Notes: a model not told the origin generated them from the letters alone. Shown: positions 1 through 6,596, counted from the first letter of the stretch. The stretch: DNA of 14,789 bases from Natrialbaceae archaeon Tc-Br11_E2g1 (GCA_001564255.1 LKNC01000036.1:1-14789); one strand, 5' to 3'. Numbers and translations: made by a program.

Positions 1-53
1 GGGACGGGTCTCAGGGTGGGGTCAACTGGCGGGACAACGAGTTCATCAGCTAG
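1..53 (+). CDS. 3' tip of an unidentified gene (partial)
   Basis: The third plus-strand frame from the left edge reads 16 codons, ending in residues GGVNWRDNEFIS and a TAG stop at 51-53. Third positions are mostly G or C and the composition looks like a normal soluble protein C-terminus. The stop overlaps the stop of the convergent membrane-protein gene, the same compact convergent arrangement seen at 1216-1219. The stretch is too short to name a family. The alternative is that it is noncoding sequence downstream of that gene. Confidence 0.4.
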   Translation, partial: DGSQGGVNWRDNEFIS

Positions 54-700
54 TCCGTCTCCGCCTCCCCGCCACGCCCCGGGATCGCCTTCGCCCCGGG
101 CAGGATTCCTGTGAGCCGCGTCACGTAGCCGAGTTTGAACAGGCCGACCTGTGAGAGGACGCCGAGGATCACCAGGGCGGCGAAAAGCGGCGTCACCTCG
201 AACAACAGCGGTTCGATCGTCGTCGCGTCCCGTGCCGCCTGGAACTCGGCGACCGTAAGCGAGGTCGACGCGAGCGACGCGCCGACGACGGACGTGATGA
301 CGATCAACATCGTCCTCGTCAACAGCGTCGCAGCGAGCGCCGCGAGGAGTCCGGCCGCGAGCGCCAGGCCGACCTCGAGGTACCACTCGCCACCGACGAA
401 CGGGGAGAGGACCGTCAGTCCGATAAAGCCCCCGACGAGGAAACTCAACACCGTGACGGTAAACGACAGGAGCAGGTACCCACCCACTGCGCCGACGGCG
501 CTACCGGCCGCGACCGCCCCGACGACGGCGAGACCGCCCTCCACCCCGACTGTCGGGGCGACTGTCGGGGCGACCAGATAGCCGCCACCACCGCCGATGA
601 CGGTTCCCAACAGGACGACGCCGTAGACGGACAGCGCCGCCCCGGCGAACAGGAGAACGAACCCACAGACGACGAGTGCGAGCGTCCCGAGGTTTATCAT
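50..700 (-). CDS. Multi-pass membrane protein (TMEM198/DUF4203-like)
   Basis: This 216-residue protein is almost entirely hydrophobic, with about six to seven predicted membrane segments from residue 5 to residue 200 and a short polar C-terminus. Glycine-rich turns (GGGGGYLVAP near 36-45, GAVGGYLLL near 70-78, SFLVGGFIGL near 86-95) and the paired-helix pattern resemble TMEM198/DUF4203-type membrane proteins. That resemblance is from memory and tentative; no function can be assigned. The ATG at 698-700 is favoured because a TTTATT box lies 25-30 bases upstream, which suits a leaderless transcript. The gene diverges from the winged-helix regulator at 914 across a 213-base gap. A 12-base tandem duplication inside it adds a second copy of VAPT. 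Confidence 0.8.
   Translation of the reverse strand: MINLGTLALVVCGFVLLFAGAALSVYGVVLLGTVIGGGGGYLVAPTVAPTVGVEGGLAVVGAVAAGSAVGAVGGYLLLSFTVTVLSFLVGGFIGLTVLSPFVGGEWYLEVGLALAAGLLAALAATLLTRTMLIVITSVVGASLASTSLTVAEFQAARDATTIEPLLFEVTPLFAALVILGVLSQVGLFKLGYVTRLTGILPGAKAIPGRGGEAETD
548..571. repeat. 12-bp perfect tandem duplication within a CDS
   Basis: The unit GACTGTCGGGGC occurs twice back to back (548-559 and 560-571). It is in frame with the membrane-protein gene and duplicates four residues (APTV-APTV) in the loop after the second membrane segment. It is probably a slippage duplication. Confidence 0.9.
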
Positions 701-724
701 AGCGAACCGTACGGATCAGGATTC

Positions 725-730
725 AATAAA
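725..730 (-). promoter_or_regulatory. TATA-like box of the 216-aa membrane protein gene
   Basis: The minus strand reads TTTATT here, 25-30 bases upstream of the ATG at 700, the usual archaeal spacing for a leaderless start. Just upstream, GGAGTGTC occurs twice with a 19-base period (743-750 and 762-769); the second copy belongs to the inverted repeat GGAGT/ACTCC (762-776). These may be an operator. Confidence 0.6.
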
Positions 731-880
731 GTAATCGTTTACGGAGTGTCAGGATACGGAGGGAGTGTCCGACTCCACCGTTTCGACCGAACCGCGTTCG
801 ACGACAGAACCCGAAGCGTTAACCACTCCCACGACGTACCCCCGAGGTGACTCCGAATTTCACGCACGTCGAGAGTAACC

Positions 881-886
881 TTTAAA
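881..886 (+). promoter_or_regulatory. TATA box of the winged-helix regulator gene
   Basis: TTTAAA sits 28-33 bases before the ATG at 914 and is embedded in a near-perfect palindrome (ACCTTT-A-AAAGGT, 878-890). The palindrome GTTAAC (901-906) follows, close to the expected transcription start. A repressor bound at either site would block initiation, so autoregulation is plausible but not shown. Confidence 0.6.
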
Positions 887-913
887 AGGTGCAAACACAA
901 GTTAACAAATGCC

Positions 914-1219
914 ATGATAGACCGACTTGAGAAGGAAGTCGATATGCTGGAACGACATCTGCAGGTCCTGAAGATGGTCATCGAGAACGAACCTATCGGG
1001 ATCGTAAAGATGTCCAACGAGACGGGATACCCCCACCACAAGGTTCGGTACTCCCTTCGCGTTCTCGAAGAGGAGAACCTCATCGAGCCCTCCAGCCAGG
1101 GTGCGATCAAGACCGAGCGAACCGCCGAGTTCGTCGACGACTTAGACGGCAAGGTCGACGAAATCATCGACAAACTTGAGGGAATGAAAATCGAAGACGT
1201 CGCGGAGATCGAAGGCTAA
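914..1219 (+). CDS. Winged-helix (HTH) transcriptional regulator
   Basis: This 101-residue protein has a short N-terminal amphipathic helix (residues 1-25) followed by a winged-helix DNA-binding domain (about 25-75). The pattern IVKMSNETGYPHHKVRYSLR fits helix 2-turn-recognition helix, and VLEEENLIEPSSQGAIKT fits the following helix and wing. The C-terminal 25 residues are charged and helical and may mediate dimerisation. It is a conserved type of small archaeal regulator; I do not know its target or ligand. The ATG at 914 is the first in frame after the TATA box. Its stop TAA (1217-1219) overlaps the stop of the convergent 736-residue gene. It is somewhat richer in A/T third positions than its neighbours, consistent with a Lys/Glu-rich helical protein. 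Confidence 0.85.
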   Translation: MIDRLEKEVDMLERHLQVLKMVIENEPIGIVKMSNETGYPHHKVRYSLRVLEEENLIEPSSQGAIKTERTAEFVDDLDGKVDEIIDKLEGMKIEDVAEIEG

Positions 1220-3426
1220 AGCTCCGGGACCGTCATGTGGAAGCCACCCGACCTGGCTTCGACGAGACACAGGTGATATCCCTGTTTTCGCGAGACGTTG
1301 ACGTAGTTTAGCTTCGAATTCCGACTGAGAATCCCCGCGCTCGTGGCCCGGTCGGTCACCTCGAGGGCACCCGGTTTGAAGAAACTCGAGGTGACGGCGA
1401 CCGCAGCGGCGAGTTCCGGGTAGTTCGCTTTCACCGCCGAAGCGGTTTCCTCGAGGCGTTCGAGCATCTCGCGGGTCGCCGCGTCCCGGGAGTCGTTCAG
1501 GTTGGCGACGACGAGCGGCCGCCCCATCTTATCGAAGACGACGACGTCGAAGCCGACCGCATCCGGGACGTCCTCGGTGTCGTCGTCGGCGAGGGAGACC
1601 GTCGCCGAGAACTCGATGCGATCGATCTCGGGGATCGCGTCGTAGAGGTCTGCAAGCCCACCCGTGCGTCCGGTCTCACGGATCTCATAGAGGAGCGTCT
1701 CGACGAGCCAGTCGACGAACTGGAACTCCAGGGTCGTCGGCAGGAACTCCTCGTAGGAATCCCCGTCTACCGTCACCTCGGCGGCGTCGAAGTCCGTGTG
1801 ATGTTCCAGACGCAGGTTCGAGTTGACCGCCTCCGGATCCGCTTGGTCCGCGTGTGCCGTCTCGAGGGTCGCTTTCCCTTTCGAGTTATAGCGGACGAAG
1901 AGGTTCGTCCCCTCGAGTGCCCGATCGACCGGGACCCCTTTCCCGTCGGTGCTCTCGCTTATCGCCCCCGTCGCGTCGACCGAACGGGCACGGTCGAGTT
2001 GTGCCTCGAGGTCCTCGATCCGGCTCTCGAGGCGGTCGACGGTCGCGGAGAGTTCCCGGTTTTCCTCGCGGACGGCGTCGCGGTCGTCCTCGAGGGCCGT
2101 CACTTTCCGTGTGAGTTTCTCACGTTCTTCCAGGAGGGCCTCGACTTTGGCTTTCAGGGCATCGCGTCGTTCCCGGAGGCTCTCGAGACGCTCGTCGGAA
2201 CGGCTCCGGGTGTCCGACCGTTCTACTGTGGCTCCGCTCGGTCGTGACTCACTCGGCGAGTTCGTCTCCTTCGACCGGCCGACGCGTTCGCTCGTCGAAC
2301 GGGACCGACTCGAGGCGGTCGCCGTTCCGGCGTCGGTTCGCCCCTCAGAGCTACTGGAACGGGTCGACGACGGCGTCGAGTTCTCCGGGTCGATCGACGG
2401 GATACTCCGGGTTTCACGCCAGCGTTCCTCGCGTTTGAACCGTTCGTCGGAGCCGTCCGGCTCGGAGGGCTCACTCGGGTGCTCCGAGCCGGCCGTCTCA
2501 CTCTTCTCGACTACCCGCTCGGAGAACGTCGAGTGATGGCCGTCGTCCTCGGACTCTTCGTCAGTGGCCTGCTCGTCGGGGTCGGCGGGAGCTTCCGCCG
2601 TCGACGGGCCGACACGCTCCTCGGAGGGGTGGGCCGTTTCCGGGGCGGACGCCACGGTCTCATCGGTCTCCTCGGAGTCAGTCGATTCGGTGTCGGTGAG
2701 ATCCGTGGACGCGGGTTCGGCCGGAGCGTCCCCGGTCGTCGTGATTTCGCTGTCGTCGGCCCCCTCCTCGGCGAACTCGACGGCCGCGTCCGCCGTGTCG
2801 ACACTCGAGGGCGACGCTTCTCCCGCGTCGGGGTCCGTCGGCTCCCCGTCGTCAGCCGCCGGTTCCGTCTCCGCCGACTGCTCGACGAAATCCGCGAGGT
2901 CGGTCACGTCGACGTCGACGTCGACGACCTCGTAGAGTCCGACCTCCTCTGTGGCCCGTTCGAAGGCTTCCTCACCGGTGAGCAGCCGCCCTGCGTTCCC
3001 GATGTACGCCATTGCCATCCGTCGGCCACCGTAGTAGACGAGGTAGTAATCGCCGCTCAGTACCTGTTCGCTGAGTTCGACGTAGCCGGTAAACGATCCC
3101 TCCTGGAGCGTCTCGTCGACGTCTTCCAGGGGCGTCTCGTTCGTGTAGTATTTCGCCCGGGTCTCTCCACCGCGGGTTTTCATCGCGGCGAGTAAGGGGG
3201 GTGCAGGGTCGGGTGCGACGTACGCCGTCCCGGACGCGTTCGCCACGTCCTCGAGGTCGCCACCGTCGACGGCGACGGCACGTCCGTTGAGGGCGAAAAG
3301 CCACACGCCGCCGGCCGTTACGGCGCCCGAAAACCCCTCGTCAGCGAGATCTGCGATCCCGTCCTGGCCACCGGTAAACGGGTAAGAATCCCACTGCTCG
3401 ACGCGCTCTTGCGTGCGAGGGTCCAT
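1216..3426 (-). CDS. Multidomain coiled-coil protein, conserved haloarchaeal type
   Basis: This 736-residue protein has four regions. Residues 1-175 form a globular N-terminal domain (FSGAVTAGGVWLFALNGRAV, YYLVYYGGRRMAMAYIGNAG). Residues 175-330 are extremely acidic and Ser/Thr-rich; residues 330-412 are Ser/Arg-rich. Residues 412-482 form a heptad coiled coil (LESLRERRDALKAKVEALL, VDRLESRIEDLEAQL). Residues 500-736 are an alpha/beta domain containing FDVVVFDKMGRPLVVANL (625-642) and AVAVTSSFFKPGALEVTD (675-692). The last pattern resembles the core of PD-(D/E)XK nuclease folds, but the E-x-K position appears substituted. I have a weak recollection of the N-terminal domain as a haloarchaeal DUF (DUF7527-like). 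There is no signal peptide or membrane segment. The ATG at 3426 is supported by GTATTT at -30 to -25. The function is unknown; a scaffold or nucleoid/regulatory role is only a guess. Confidence 0.85.
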   Translation of the reverse strand: MDPRTQERVEQWDSYPFTGGQDGIADLADEGFSGAVTAGGVWLFALNGRAVAVDGGDLEDVANASGTAYVAPDPAPPLLAAMKTRGGETRAKYYTNETPLEDVDETLQEGSFTGYVELSEQVLSGDYYLVYYGGRRMAMAYIGNAGRLLTGEEAFERATEEVGLYEVVDVDVDVTDLADFVEQSAETEPAADDGEPTDPDAGEASPSSVDTADAAVEFAEEGADDSEITTTGDAPAEPASTDLTDTESTDSEETDETVASAPETAHPSEERVGPSTAEAPADPDEQATDEESEDDGHHSTFSERVVEKSETAGSEHPSEPSEPDGSDERFKREERWRETRSIPSIDPENSTPSSTRSSSSEGRTDAGTATASSRSRSTSERVGRSKETNSPSESRPSGATVERSDTRSRSDERLESLRERRDALKAKVEALLEEREKLTRKVTALEDDRDAVREENRELSATVDRLESRIEDLEAQLDRARSVDATGAISESTDGKGVPVDRALEGTNLFVRYNSKGKATLETAHADQADPEAVNSNLRLEHHTDFDAAEVTVDGDSYEEFLPTTLEFQFVDWLVETLLYEIRETGRTGGLADLYDAIPEIDRIEFSATVSLADDDTEDVPDAVGFDVVVFDKMGRPLVVANLNDSRDAATREMLERLEETASAVKANYPELAAAVAVTSSFFKPGALEVTDRATSAGILSRNSKLNYVNVSRKQGYHLCLVEARSGGFHMTVPEL

Positions 3427-3450
3427 AAGCCAACAAGCAGGATACGGGCC

Positions 3451-3456
3451 AAATAC
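3451..3456 (-). promoter_or_regulatory. TATA-like box of the 736-aa protein gene
   Basis: The minus strand reads GTATTT at 25-30 bases upstream of the ATG at 3426, so this gene can be expressed independently of the upstream UPF0058 gene. Confidence 0.55.
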
Positions 3457-3485
3457 GTTTCGTCTAGTTCCTTGTCACGCCCGAT

Positions 3486-3529
3486 CTGCAGGGTCGAATC
3501 CGTCGCCGGAGGCCGCTTTGGCCCTGCAG
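3486..3529 (-). terminator. Perfect 8-bp inverted repeat between UPF0058 and the 736-aa gene
   Basis: CTGCAGGG (3486-3493) is perfectly complementary to CCCTGCAG (3522-3529), with a 28-base interior that holds a second small hairpin (GGCC-GCTTT-GGCC, 3511-3523). It begins about 19 bases after the UPF0058 stop and ends about 30 bases before the next gene's TATA box. It may be a transcript 3' end structure or an operator of the downstream gene. There is no clear T tract, so the terminator label is tentative. Confidence 0.4.
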
Positions 3530-3547
3530 TCGACGCGTGACGGCGTA

Positions 3548-3826
3548 CTATATTTTCGATTCGGCGTCCTCGGCGAGTTCTTTCATCCGCTTGCCGATCC
3601 GGCCGGCACTCGAGAACTCGTCTTCGGTCATGGCGTTTGCGAGTGCGTTCCCGAGGACGAAGACGGCGTGTTTGTGCTCGCTTTTCGATTTGTGGACGTG
3701 GGAGGGGTCGACGTCGAGTTCGTGATACGGGTCGAAGACCGACTCGTCGACCTCCTCACGTTCGGAGAAGTACTCCATGATGATTACCAGTTCCTCGTGT
3801 AACTCGAGAAGCTCGTCTTTATGCAT
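3548..3826 (-). CDS. UPF0058 family protein
   Basis: This 92-residue protein matches the archaeal UPF0058 family along its length: MHKDELLELHEELVII at the start, a charged middle (DPYHELDVDPSHVHKSKSEH) and a helical end (HAVFVLGNALANAM, IGKRMKELAEDAES). The length is usual for the family and no residue is obviously missing. The family is small, helical and His/Glu-rich, confined to archaea, and has no established biochemical role. The ATG at 3826 is supported by CTTAAA at -30 to -25. The gene is flanked on both sides by minus-strand genes with their own promoters, so it is probably monocistronic. Confidence 0.9.
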   Translation of the reverse strand: MHKDELLELHEELVIIMEYFSEREEVDESVFDPYHELDVDPSHVHKSKSEHKHAVFVLGNALANAMTEDEFSSAGRIGKRMKELAEDAESKI

Positions 3827-3850
3827 ACCGGCGTCTATGTAGGTCTCGAA

Positions 3851-3856
3851 TTTAAG
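3851..3856 (-). promoter_or_regulatory. TATA-like box of the UPF0058 gene
   Basis: CTTAAA on the minus strand, 25-30 bases upstream of the ATG at 3826, gives leaderless spacing. The 104-base gap to the archaemetzincin gene holds nothing else I can name. Confidence 0.65.
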
Positions 3857-3930
3857 CGTTGTGTGCGTCGAACCCCCCGATTATCGAGGATACGGGGCTG
3901 GCCCGTTCCCGTGGAGAGCCCCGGTCAATC

Positions 3931-4452
3931 TCAGTCGATCAGTCGCCGGCAGGTCCCACAGAGGGTCTCCTCTTTGATATCGACTTCCTGGACTGTCGGC
4001 GAGAAGTTCATCACACAGCGGTTGTTGTCACAGTGTTCGAGCCCCAACGTGTGGCCGATCTCGTGGACGATCTCCTTGCGAACCCGGTTTTCGAAGATGT
4101 CGGCGGCGCTTTTGTTCGAGAAGCCACCGTCACTCGAGGTCTGTAGTCGGTACGTCGAGACGACACTGCCGCTGCCGTCGAGGTACGCGAGCCCGAACAC
4201 GTAGTTGCGCCGGCGGTAGTACAGGTCGTGTGGAGTGATTCCGATGTTCTTGTCACCCCGACCCTCGCGTTCGGCGAGCTGGATAAAGCTCTCGGCGCAG
4301 TACTGGTTCCGGCCGGCGTCGTAGGCTCCACTCGGGATCGACTGGGAGTCGTTTACCGTCACCTCACAGTCGTAGATCGACCGCAATCCCCCCGAAGCCG
4401 CCCGCTTGACCTCAGCGGAGACGTCTCCGACCGGAACGATGTCGACGAGCAT
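3931..4452 (-). CDS. amzA: Archaemetzincin, zinc-dependent peptidase
   Basis: This 173-residue protein carries the archaemetzincin signature HEIGHTLGLEHC (130-141), with His130, His134 and His140 as catalytic zinc ligands and Glu131 as the general base. CVMNF (146-150) contains the Met-turn, and C165-x-x-C168 at the C-terminus together with Cys141 and Cys146 forms the second, structural zinc site. The N-terminal part (MLVDIVPVGDV, IYDCEVTV, GITPHDLYYRRRNYVFG) is typical of the family. Members cleave few substrates well and the physiological target in archaea is unknown. An open frame extends to 4575, but I chose the ATG at 4452: family members begin at this motif, and TTTATG lies exactly 25-30 bases upstream. 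The longer start would run through the divergent UPF0146 gene. Confidence 0.95.
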   Translation of the reverse strand: MLVDIVPVGDVSAEVKRAASGGLRSIYDCEVTVNDSQSIPSGAYDAGRNQYCAESFIQLAEREGRGDKNIGITPHDLYYRRRNYVFGLAYLDGSGSVVSTYRLQTSSDGGFSNKSAADIFENRVRKEIVHEIGHTLGLEHCDNNRCVMNFSPTVQEVDIKEETLCGTCRRLID

Positions 4453-4476
4453 GGGAACAGCTAAGACCGCCCCCGG

Positions 4477-4482
4477 CATAAA
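4477..4482 (-). promoter_or_regulatory. TATA-like box of the archaemetzincin gene
   Basis: TTTATG on the minus strand, 25-30 bases before the ATG at 4452, decides the start codon in favour of the 173-residue form. Only 39 bases separate the start codons of this gene and the divergent UPF0146 gene, so any control element here would be shared. Confidence 0.65.
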
Positions 4483-4491
4483 CGTCCCGCC

Positions 4492-4887
4492 GTGACGGAC
4501 ATCCGCCGCCGAACCGAGACGATAACCGACTACCTCGCCGGGTACGACCACGCCCTCGAAGTCGGGATCGGCCACCGGACCGACGTGGCGAGTGCCCTGA
4601 CAGAACGCGGCGTCGACGTGATCGCCACGGATATCTATCCGCGCCCGGTTCCGGAGGGGGTGACCTTTATTCGGGACGACGTCGTCTCCCCGACTCCCTC
4701 GATATACGCCGGTAGCGAGGTGATCTACGCGCTCAACCTCCCGCCGGAGCTACACCGACCGACACTCGAGGTCGCCCGCCGGGTCGACGCCGCGTTCTGT
4801 TTTACGACCCTCGGCGGGGACCAGCCTGCAGTCTCGGTCGAACGGGAGACGATTCCGGGGGACACGCTGTACGTCGCTCGACGGTAG
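4492..4887 (+). CDS. UPF0146 family protein (methyltransferase-like fold)
   Basis: This 131-residue protein has a GTG start and matches UPF0146, a family of small archaeal proteins with a reduced Rossmann-type methyltransferase fold. ALEVGIGHRTDVASALTERG (21-40) corresponds to the first strand and glycine loop, VIATDIYP (44-51) to the acidic end of strand 2, and FIRDDVVSP (59-67) to the motif near the SAM pocket in true methyltransferases. NLPPELHRP (80-88) and FCFTTLGGDQP are typical of the family. At this size it lacks the C-terminal elements of full enzymes, so activity is uncertain. The GTG at 4492 is the only reasonable start, directly divergent from amzA. No clear TATA box is visible at -25, so its promoter may lie inside the amzA coding region or the transcript may have a short leader. 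Confidence 0.9.
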   Translation: MTDIRRRTETITDYLAGYDHALEVGIGHRTDVASALTERGVDVIATDIYPRPVPEGVTFIRDDVVSPTPSIYAGSEVIYALNLPPELHRPTLEVARRVDAAFCFTTLGGDQPAVSVERETIPGDTLYVARR

Positions 4888-4958
4888 TTCGCCACTCGAG
4901 AGAGGGCACTCGAGCCAGGACCACACGTCGAGGGAAGTGCGTGAACGAAAGGGACAGC

Positions 4959-4975
4959 CGCCCGAACAGCGGGCG
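4959..4975 (+). terminator. GC-rich hairpin downstream of the UPF0146 gene
   Basis: CGCCCG (4959-4964), loop AACAG, CGGGCG (4970-4975): a perfect 6-bp stem 72 bases after the UPF0146 stop. It is followed by AAAAG rather than T residues, so it may be a processing or 3' end structure. The rest of the 4888-5073 gap holds a weaker stem (4982-4999) and the lsm-rpl37e terminator candidate. Confidence 0.35.
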
Positions 4976-5042
4976 AAAAGAACGGGGTCGCCGTCCCGTG
5001 ATGGGCGCCCGGACGCCGGGATAGCTACTCTACACCTGTGGG

Positions 5043-5063
5043 CGAAAATCGGCGAGATTTTCG
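5043..5063 (-). terminator. Hairpin just after rpl37e
   Basis: CGAAAATC and GATTTTCG form a perfect 8-bp stem with a 5-base loop (5051-5055), starting 10 bases beyond the rpl37e stop codon. It stands out as an A/T-rich stem in GC-rich surroundings and gives U-rich RNA on either strand. It is probably the 3' end of the lsm-rpl37e transcript and could also serve the convergent UPF0146 gene. Confidence 0.5.
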
Positions 5064-5073
5064 GCCGGCAGTA

Positions 5074-5250
5074 TCAGTTGTCGCCGGTCTTACCCTGCCA
5101 CTCGTAGCTGCGGCGTTTGGCGGACTTGCCAAAGCCACACGACGAGCAGACCTGCTTTTTTACGTGATAGGACTTCTTTCCGCACCGACGACACTTGGTG
5201 TGGGTGGTCGTGTTCTTCTTTCCTTGGCTCGGGGTTCCTGCGCCAGTCAT
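5074..5250 (-). CDS. rpl37e: 50S ribosomal protein L37e
   Basis: This 58-residue, very basic protein is the archaeal/eukaryotic large-subunit protein eL37. It carries a zinc ribbon with Cys20-x-x-Cys23 and Cys35-x-x-Cys38 ([24 protein letters not shown]), and the family ending [14 protein letters not shown]. It binds 23S rRNA near the exit-tunnel side of the subunit in known structures. All four zinc ligands are present and the length is normal. The ATG overlaps the lsm stop by four bases (ATGA), so the two genes are translationally coupled. In Haloferax the lsm gene likewise overlaps the L37e gene, and an internal promoter has been described there; I have not identified one here. A hairpin follows the stop. 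Confidence 0.97.
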   Translation of the reverse strand: MTGAGTPSQGKKNTTTHTKCRRCGKKSYHVKKQVCSSCGFGKSAKRRSYEWQGKTGDN

Positions 5251-5474
5251 GGAGTGATCGAAACGACGTTATCGCCGCGTATAATCGTTGTGTCTTCGAG
5301 CGACTCCTCCCCATCGACCCCGACTTCTGTCGAACCCGAGACGTTCTCGAGGACGAGGTTCATGTGCTGGTCGTACCCTGCGAGGTCGCCGACGTACTCG
5401 TCACCGCTTTTCAAGCGTACCGTGACACGTTCCTCGAGCGATTTCTCGAGTACGTCGAGCGGTCGTCCACTCAT
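5247..5474 (-). CDS. lsm: Sm-like (Lsm) RNA-binding protein
   Basis: This 75-residue protein is a complete archaeal Sm/Lsm protein. The Sm1 motif spans roughly residues 16-45 ([20 protein letters not shown], then NLVLENV) and the Sm2 motif is [10 protein letters not shown] near the C-terminus. Such proteins form heptameric rings that bind U-rich single-stranded RNA and small RNAs. The loop between the motifs ([15 protein letters not shown]) is acidic, as usual in halophiles. The ATG at 5474 is supported by GTTAAG at -30 to -25. The stop overlaps rpl37e by four bases, linking an RNA chaperone to a ribosomal protein, a neighbourhood conserved in haloarchaea. Confidence 0.96.
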   Translation of the reverse strand: MSGRPLDVLEKSLEERVTVRLKSGDEYVGDLAGYDQHMNLVLENVSGSTEVGVDGEESLEDTTIIRGDNVVSITP

Positions 5475-5498
5475 ACGAATGTGGCCTTCTGACGGACA

Positions 5499-5504
5499 CT
5501 TAAC
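5499..5504 (-). promoter_or_regulatory. TATA-like box of the lsm-rpl37e pair
   Basis: GTTAAG on the minus strand, 25-30 bases upstream of the lsm ATG at 5474. It lies in the 63-base gap after the M42 peptidase gene, so the lsm pair can be transcribed independently. Confidence 0.6.
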
Positions 5505-5537
5505 CGTACCGGTCGATCCGTCCCCGTGAGGGCCGAG

Positions 5538-6596
5538 TCACACGTCGACTGCGAAGTCGTCGTACTCGCCAGCCTCGAGGGCGAACGCCCCCAGGAGCGT
5601 GGCGACATCGGTCAGATCCTCGAGGTCGATCACCTCCGCTGGCGTGTGCATGTAACGGCTGGGGACGCTCACGACCTGGGTCGGCGTCCCGCCACGGGCG
5701 GTGTAAAAGGCCTCCGCGTCTGTACCCGTCGAGGTGCCGAGGGCCTCGAGTTGCACGTCGATCCCCGCGTCCGTGGCGGCTTTCCGGACGGCCTGGCAGA
5801 CCACCGGATGGTTCGTGCTGCCCCGACCGACGACGGGGCCCTCGCCCAGGTCGATCGCACTCGCTTTCTCACTCGGTGCACTCGGATAGTCCAGCGCGTG
5901 GGTGACGTCGACGGCGACGACCGCGTCGACCTCGAGGTCGAAACCGACCATCTCCGCGCCCCGACGGCCGACCTCCTCTTGAACCGTGCTGACGGCGTAG
6001 ACGGTCGCCTCGGCCTCCCCCTCGACGGCCCGGCGAAACCCCTCCGCGACGGCCCAGAGCCCGACGCGGTTGTCGAGGCCCCGACCCGCCAACCGATCGT
6101 CGCCGAGCCGGGTGTACGTCGAGGAAGCGGTGATCGGATCACCCACTTCGACGCGCTCGCGGGCTGTGTCACCGTCTTCGGCACCGACGTCGATCCAGAG
6201 GTCGGAGACGTCGGGGTCGTCCGCTCCGTCCCGGAGGTGGATCGCCGTCTGACCGACGACGCCGGAGACGGGGCCGTCGGCGGTGTGGACCGTCACGTGC
6301 TGGCCACGGGAGACCGTCGCGTCCGCGCCCCCGACCGGCCCCGGCCGAACGAAGCCGTCGTCGTCGATCGTTCGGACGATAAAGCCGATCTCGTCGACAT
6401 GTCCCGTCAGGGCGATCGCGGGGGCGTCGGGTTCGCCTTCCGCCACCGCGAGGGCGTTGCCGTAGTCGTCGGTCCAGGTCTCGTCGGAAACGTCCGTGAC
6501 GTACTCGAGCCACCGACGCTGTCCCCGCGTTTCGTAGCCCGCAGGCGACGGCGTCTCGAGGAGATCCGTGAGAAACTCGCGTGCTCGCTCGTCCAT
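5538..6596 (-). CDS. M42 family metallo-aminopeptidase (TET-type)
   Basis: This 352-residue protein is an M42 (endoglucanase M/TET aminopeptidase) family member, usually a dinuclear metal exopeptidase in dodecameric shells that trims peptides released by larger proteases. The expected residues are all visible: GHVDEIG with His66, GLDNRVG with bridging Asp175, VQEEVG with catalytic Glu207 and ligand Glu208, AVDVTHA with Asp230, and YMHTPAE with His317. TGTDAEAF (290-297) is also typical. Residues about 70-165 form the dimerisation domain. The frame is open to 6659, but the ATG at 6596 (MDERAREFL) is chosen because it starts at the family's first helix and the 21 upstream residues are Arg-rich and unlike the rest. 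A weak AGATTC box lies at -30 to -25. Substrate specificity cannot be read from sequence. Confidence 0.94.
   Translation of the reverse strand: MDERAREFLTDLLETPSPAGYETRGQRRWLEYVTDVSDETWTDDYGNALAVAEGEPDAPAIALTGHVDEIGFIVRTIDDDGFVRPGPVGGADATVSRGQHVTVHTADGPVSGVVGQTAIHLRDGADDPDVSDLWIDVGAEDGDTARERVEVGDPITASSTYTRLGDDRLAGRGLDNRVGLWAVAEGFRRAVEGEAEATVYAVSTVQEEVGRRGAEMVGFDLEVDAVVAVDVTHALDYPSAPSEKASAIDLGEGPVVGRGSTNHPVVCQAVRKAATDAGIDVQLEALGTSTGTDAEAFYTARGGTPTQVVSVPSRYMHTPAEVIDLEDLTDVATLLGAFALEAGEYDDFAVDV

Noticed and set aside
2904..2930. GTCGAC-type tandem repeats (also near 14705-14722)
   Set aside because: They simply encode Val-Asp runs in acidic proteins (the 736-residue protein and PpsA) and do not form an array.
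4959..5066. Possible tRNA or small stable RNA (several stems, GGGATAGCT-like D-arm start)
   Set aside because: The segment cannot be folded into a cloverleaf: no matching acceptor arms at the right distance and no T-arm. The stems are better explained as 3' end structures of the convergent genes.
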